Source: Pseudomonas quebecensis
GTDB taxonomy: Bacteria; Pseudomonadota; Gammaproteobacteria; Pseudomonadales; Pseudomonadaceae
Direction: 5' to 3'
DNA: 64,000 nucleotides
NCBI RefSeq assembly: GCF_026410085.1
Contig: NZ_CP112866.1
Location: 4,959,001 to 5,023,000 of the forward strand
Positions 37,801 through 43,800 of the stretch are shown piece by piece (within the stretch, counting starts at the first letter, position 1; each line of letters opens with the position of its first letter). The translations under genes and the position numbers were made by a program. The notes under the pieces were generated by a model. That model did no database searches. It saw only the letters and a program-made list of their open reading frames with translations, and was not told where the DNA came from.

Positions 37801-40800
37801 GGCGTAAGCACCGTCGGTGCCGATGGTGATCGAACCCACGCCTGCAATGATGGCCGTCTGGCCAGCGGCGTAAGTGGTTCCACCCACATTGAAGGAGGCA
37901 ACGGTCAGCACGTTATCCACGTCGCTGTCGTTGGTCAGCACATTGCCGGTGGCGACGGTGTCTTCCTTGGCGCTGCCGGTATCGGCCTGCAGGACGCTGG
38001 CATCGTCGACCGGCTCGATCTTCACGTCCAGGGTGCTGCTGGAACCGGTGTTAGTGGTGTAACCGATTTGTGGGACGTCGCCGTTGAAGTCTTTAACCGG
38101 GGTGAAGGCGTAAGCACCGTCGGTGCCGATGGTGATCGAGCCCACGCCTGCAATGACGGCGGTTTGGCCGGCAACATAACTCGCGCCGTTGACGGTGAAG
38201 CTGGTAACGGTCAGGACGTTATCGACGTCGTTGTCGTTAGTCAGCACATTGCCGGTGGCAACGGTGTCTTCTTTCGCGCTGCCGGTGTCGGCTTGCAAGA
38301 CGCTGGCATCGTCGACCGGGTCGATCTTCACGTCCAGGGTGCTGCTGGAACCGGTGTTAGTGGTGTAGCCGATTTGCGGCACATCGCCGTTGAAGTCTTT
38401 AACCGGCGTAAAGGCGTAAGCACCGTCGGTGCCGATGGTGATCGAACCCACACCAGCAATAACAGCGGTCTGGCCCGCTTGGTAGTTAGTGCCGTTGACG
38501 GTGAAGCTGGCGACGGTCAGGACGTTATCGACGTCGCTGTCATTGGTCAGCACGTTGCCGGTGGCGACGGTGTCTTCTTTCGCGCTGCCGGTGTCGGCTT
38601 GCAGGACGCTGGCGTCGTCGACCGGGTCGATCTTCACGTCCAAGGTGCTGCTGGAGCCGGTGTTGGTGGTGTAGCCGATTTGCGGCACATCGCCGTTGAA
38701 GTCTTTAACCGGCGTGAAGGCGTAAGCGCCGTCGGTGCCGATGGTGATCGAGCCAACGCCTGCAATGACGGCGGTTTGGCCTGCTTGGTAGTTAGTGCCG
38801 TTGACGGTGAAGCTGGCAACGGTCAGGACGTTATCGACGTCGCTGTCGTTGGTCAGCACGTTGCCGGTGGCGACGGTGTCTTCCTTGGCGCTGCCGGTAT
38901 CGGCCTGCAGGACGCTGGCATCGTCGACCGGGTCGATCTTCACGTCCAAGGTACTGCTGGAACCGGTGTTGGTGGTGTAGCCGATTTGCGGCACATCACC
39001 GTTGAAGTCTTTAACCGGGGTGAAGGCGTAAGCGCCGTCGGTGCCGATGGTGATCGAGCCCACGCCTGCAATGACGGCGGTTTGGCCGGCAACATAACTC
39101 GCGCCGTTGACGGTGAAGCTGGTAACGGTCAGGACGTTATCGACGTCGTTGTCGTTAGTCAGCACATTGCCGGTGGCAACGGTGTCTTCTTTCGCGCTGC
39201 CGGTGTCGGCTTGCAAGACGCTGGCATCGTCGACCGGGTCGATCTTCACGTCGAGAGTGCTGCTGGAGCCAGTGTTGGTGGTGTAGCCGATTTGCGGCAC
39301 ATCACCATTGAAATCTTTAACCGGGGTGAAGGCGTAAGCGCCGTCGGTACCGATGGTGATCGAACCCACGCCCGCGATGACGGCGGTTTGGCCGGCGGTG
39401 TAAGTGGTTCCACCCACATTGAAGCTGGCAACGGTCAGCACGTTATCGACGTCGCTGTCGTTAGTGAGCACATTGCCGGTGGCAACGGTGTCTTCCTTGG
39501 CGCTGCCGGTGTCGGCCTGAAGGACGCTGGCGTCGTCGACCGGGTCGATCTTCACGTCCAGGGTGCTGCTGGAGCCGGTGTTGGTGGTGTAGCCGATTTG
39601 CGGCACATCACCATTGAAGTCTTTAACCGGGGTGAAGGCGTAAGCGCCGTCGGTGCCGATGGTGATCGAGCCCACGCCTGCAATGACGGCGGTTTGGCCG
39701 GCAACATAACTCGCGCCGTTGACGGTGAAGCTGGTAACGGTCAGCACGTTATCCACGTCGCTGTCGTTGGTTAGCACATTGCCGGTGGCGACGGTGTCTT
39801 CTTTCGCGCTGCCGGTGTCAGCCTGCAAGACGCTGGCGTCGTCGACAGGGTCGATCTTCACGTCCAAGGTGCTGCTGGAGCCGGTGTTGGTGGTGTAGCC
39901 AATTTGTGGGACGTCGCCGTTGAAGTCTTTGACCGGGGTGAAGGCGTAAGCGCCGTCGGTGCCGATGGTGATCGAGCCCACACCAGCAATAACAGCGGTT
40001 TGGCCTGCTTGGTAGTTAGTGCCGTTGACGGTGAAACTGGCGACGGTCAGGACGTTGTCCACGTCGCTGTCATTAGTCAGCACGTTGCCGGTAGCAACCG
40101 TGTCTTCCTTAGCACTACCAGTGTCAGCCTGCAAGACGCTGGCATCGTCGACAGGGTCGATCTTCACGTCGAGGGTGCTGCTGGAGCCGGTGTTGGTGGT
40201 GTAGCCGATTTGTGGCACATCACCGTTGAAATCTTTAACCGGCGTGAAAGCGTAAGCGCCGTCGGTGCCGATGGTGATCGAGCCCACACCAGCAATAACA
40301 GCGGTTTGGCCTGCTTGGTAGTTAGTGCCGTTGACGGTGAAGCTGGCAACGGTCAGGACGTTATCCACGTCGCTGTCGTTGGTCAGCACGTTGCCGGTGG
40401 CGACGGTGTCTTCCTTGGCGCTGCCGGTATCGGCCTGCAGGACGCTGGCGTCGTCGACAGGGTCGATCTTCACGTCGAGGGTGCTGCTGGAGCCGGTGTT
40501 GGTGGTATAGCCGATTTGTGGGACGTCGCCGTTGAAGTCTTTGACCGGGGTGAAGGCGTAAGCGCCGTCGGTGCCGATGGTGATCGAGCCCACGCCTGCA
40601 ATGACGGCGGTTTGGCCGGCAACATAACTCGCGCCGTTGACGGTGAAGCTGGTAACGGTCAGCACGTTATCCACGTCGCTGTCGTTGGTTAGCACATTGC
40701 CGGTGGCGACGGTGTCTTCTTTCGCGCTGCCGGTGTCAGCCTGCAAGACGCTGGCGTCGTCGACGGGGTCGATCTTCACGTCCAAGGTGCTGCTGGAGCC

Positions 40801-43800
40801 GGTGTTGGTGGTGTAGCCAACTTGCGGCACATCACCGTTGAAATCTTTGACAGGGGTGAAGGCGTAAGCGCCGTCAGTGCCGATGGTGATCGAACCCACG
40901 CCCGCGATGACGGCGGTTTGGCCGGCGGTGTAAGTGGTTCCACCCACATTGAAGGAGGCAACGGTCAGCACGTTATCTACGTCGCTGTCGTTGGTCAGCA
41001 CATTGCCGGTGGCAACGGTGTCTTCTTTCGCGCTGCCGGTGTCGGCCTGAAGGACGCTGGCGTCATCGACCGGGTCGATCTTCACGTCAAGGGTGCTGCT
41101 GGAGCCGGTATTGGTGGTGTAGCCAATCTGCGGCACATCACCATTGAAGTCTTTAACCGGCGTAAAGGCGTAAGCGCCGTCGGCACCGATGGTGATCGAA
41201 CCCACGCCGGCGATAACAGCGGTCTGGCCCGCTTGGTAGTTAGTGCCGTTGACGGTGAAACTGGCGACGGTCAGGACGTTATCGACGTCGCTGTCATTAG
41301 TCAGCACGTTGCCGGTAGCAACGGTGTCTTCTTTCGCGCTGCCGGTGTCGGCTTGCAGAACGCTGGCGTCGTCGACGGGGTCGATCTTCACGTCCAGGGT
41401 GCTGCTGGAGCCGGTGTTGGTGGTGTAGCCGATTTGTGGCACATCACCGTTGAAATCTTTAACCGGGGTGAAGGCGTAAGCGCCGTCAGTGCCGATGGTG
41501 ATCGAACCCACGCCCGCGATGACGGCGGTTTGGCCCGCTTGGTAGTTAGTGCCGTTGACGTTGAAACTCGTAACGGTCAGGACGTTATCGACGTCGCTGT
41601 CGTTAGTCAGCACATTGCCGGTGGCGACGGTGTCTTCCTTGGCGCTGCCGGTATCGGCCTGCAGGACGCTGGCGTCGTCGACCGGGTCGATCTTCACGTC
41701 GAGGGTGCTGCTGGAGCCGGTGTTGGTGGTGTAGCCGATTTGCGGTACATCACCATTGAAGTCTTTAACCGGGGTGAAGGCGTAAGCGCCGTCGGTGCCG
41801 ATGGTGATCGAGCCAACGCCCGAGATGACGGCGGTTTGGCCCGCTTGGTAGTTAGTGCCGTTGACGGTGAAGCTGGCGACGGTCAGGACGTTATCGACGT
41901 CGCTGTCGTTGGTCAGCACATTGCCGGTGGCGACGGTGTCTTCCTTGGCGCTGCCGGTGTCGGCTTGCAAAACGCTGGCGTCGTCGACCGGGTCGATCTT
42001 CACGTCCAAGGTACTGCTGGAACCGGTGTTAGTGGTGTAGCCGATTTGCGGTACATCACCGTTGAAGTCTTTAACCGGGGTGAAGGCGTAAGCGCCGTCA
42101 GTACCGATGGTGATCGAACCCACGCCTGCAATGATGGCCGTCTGGCCAGCGGCGTAAGTGGTTCCACCCACATTGAAGGAGGCAACGGTCAGGACGTTAT
42201 CCACGTCGCTGTCGTTGGTCAGCACATTGCCAGTGGCAACGGTGTCTTCCGTCGCGCTGCCTGTGTCGGCTTGCAGGACGCTGGCGTCGTCGACCGGGTC
42301 GATCTTCACGTCCAAGGTGCTGCTGGAACCGGTGTTGGTGGTGTAGCCGATTTGTGGGACGTCGCCGTTGAAGTCTTTAACCGGGGTGAAGGCGTAAGCG
42401 CCGTCAGTACCGATGGTGATCGAACCCACGCCTGCAATGATGGCCGTCTGGCCAGCGGCGTAAGTGGTCCCCCCCACATTGAAGCTGGCAACGGTCAGGA
42501 CGTTATCCACGTCGCTGTCGTTGGTCAGCACATTGCCGGTGGCGACGGTGTCTTCCTTGGCGCTGCCGGTATCGGCCTGCAGGACGCTGGCATCGTCGAC
42601 CGGCTCGATCTTCACGTCCAGGGTGCTGCTGGAACCGGTGTTAGTGGTGTAACCGATTTGTGGGACGTCGCCGTTGAAGTCTTTAACCGGGGTGAAGGCG
42701 TAAGCGCCGTCAGTACCGATGGTGATCGAACCCACGCCTGCAATGATGGCCGTCTGGCCAGCGGCGTAAGTAGTCCCACCCACATTGAAGCTGGCAACGG
42801 TCAGGACGTTATCCACGTCGCTGTCGTTGGTCAGCACGTTGCCGGTGGCAACGGTGTCTTCCTTGGCGCTGCCGGTGTCGGCTTGCAAAACGCTGGCGTC
42901 ATCGACGGGGTCGATCTTCACGTCGAGGGTGCTGCTGGAACCAGTGTTGGTGGTGTAGCCGATTTGTGGGACGTCGCCGTTGAAGTCTTTAACCGGGGCG
43001 AAGGCGTAAGCGCCGTCGGTGCCGATAGTGATCGAACCCACGCCTGCAATGATGGCCGTCTGGCCAGCGGCGTAAGTGGTTCCACCCACATTGAAGGAGG
43101 CAACGGTCAGGACGTTATCCACGTCGCTGTCGTTGGTCAGCACATTGCCAGTGGCAACGGTGTCTTCCGTCGCGCTGCCAGTGTCAGCCTGCAAGACGCT
43201 GGCGTCGTCGACCGGGTCGATCTTCACGTCGAGAGTGCTGCTGGAACCGGTGTTAGTGGTGTAACCGATTTGTGGGACGTCGCCGTTGAAGTCTTTAACC
43301 GGGGTGAAGGCGTAAGCGCCGTCAGTGCCGATGGTGATCGAACCCACGCCTGCAATGATGGCCGTCTGGCCAGCGGCGTAAGTGGTTCCACCCACATTGA
43401 AGGAGGCAACGGTCAGGACGTTGTCCACGTCGCTGTCATTAGTCAGCACGTTGCCAGTGGCAACAGCGTCTTCTTTCGCGCTGCCAGTGTCAGCCTGCAA
43501 GACGCTGGCGTCGTCGACCGGGTCGATCTTCACGTCGAGAGTGCTGCTGGAGCCAGTGTTGGTGGTGTAGCCGATTTGCGGCACATCACCATTGAAATCT
43601 TTAACCGGGGTGAAGGCGTAAGCGCCGTCGGTACCGATGGTGATCGAACCCACGCCGGCGATAACAGCGGTCTGGCCCGCTTGGTAGTTAGTGCCGTTGA
43701 CGGTGAAGCTGGCGACGGTCAGGACGTTGTCCACGTCGCTGTCGTTGGTCAGCACGTTGCCGGTAGCAACCGTGTCTTCCTTGGCGCTGCCGGTATCGGC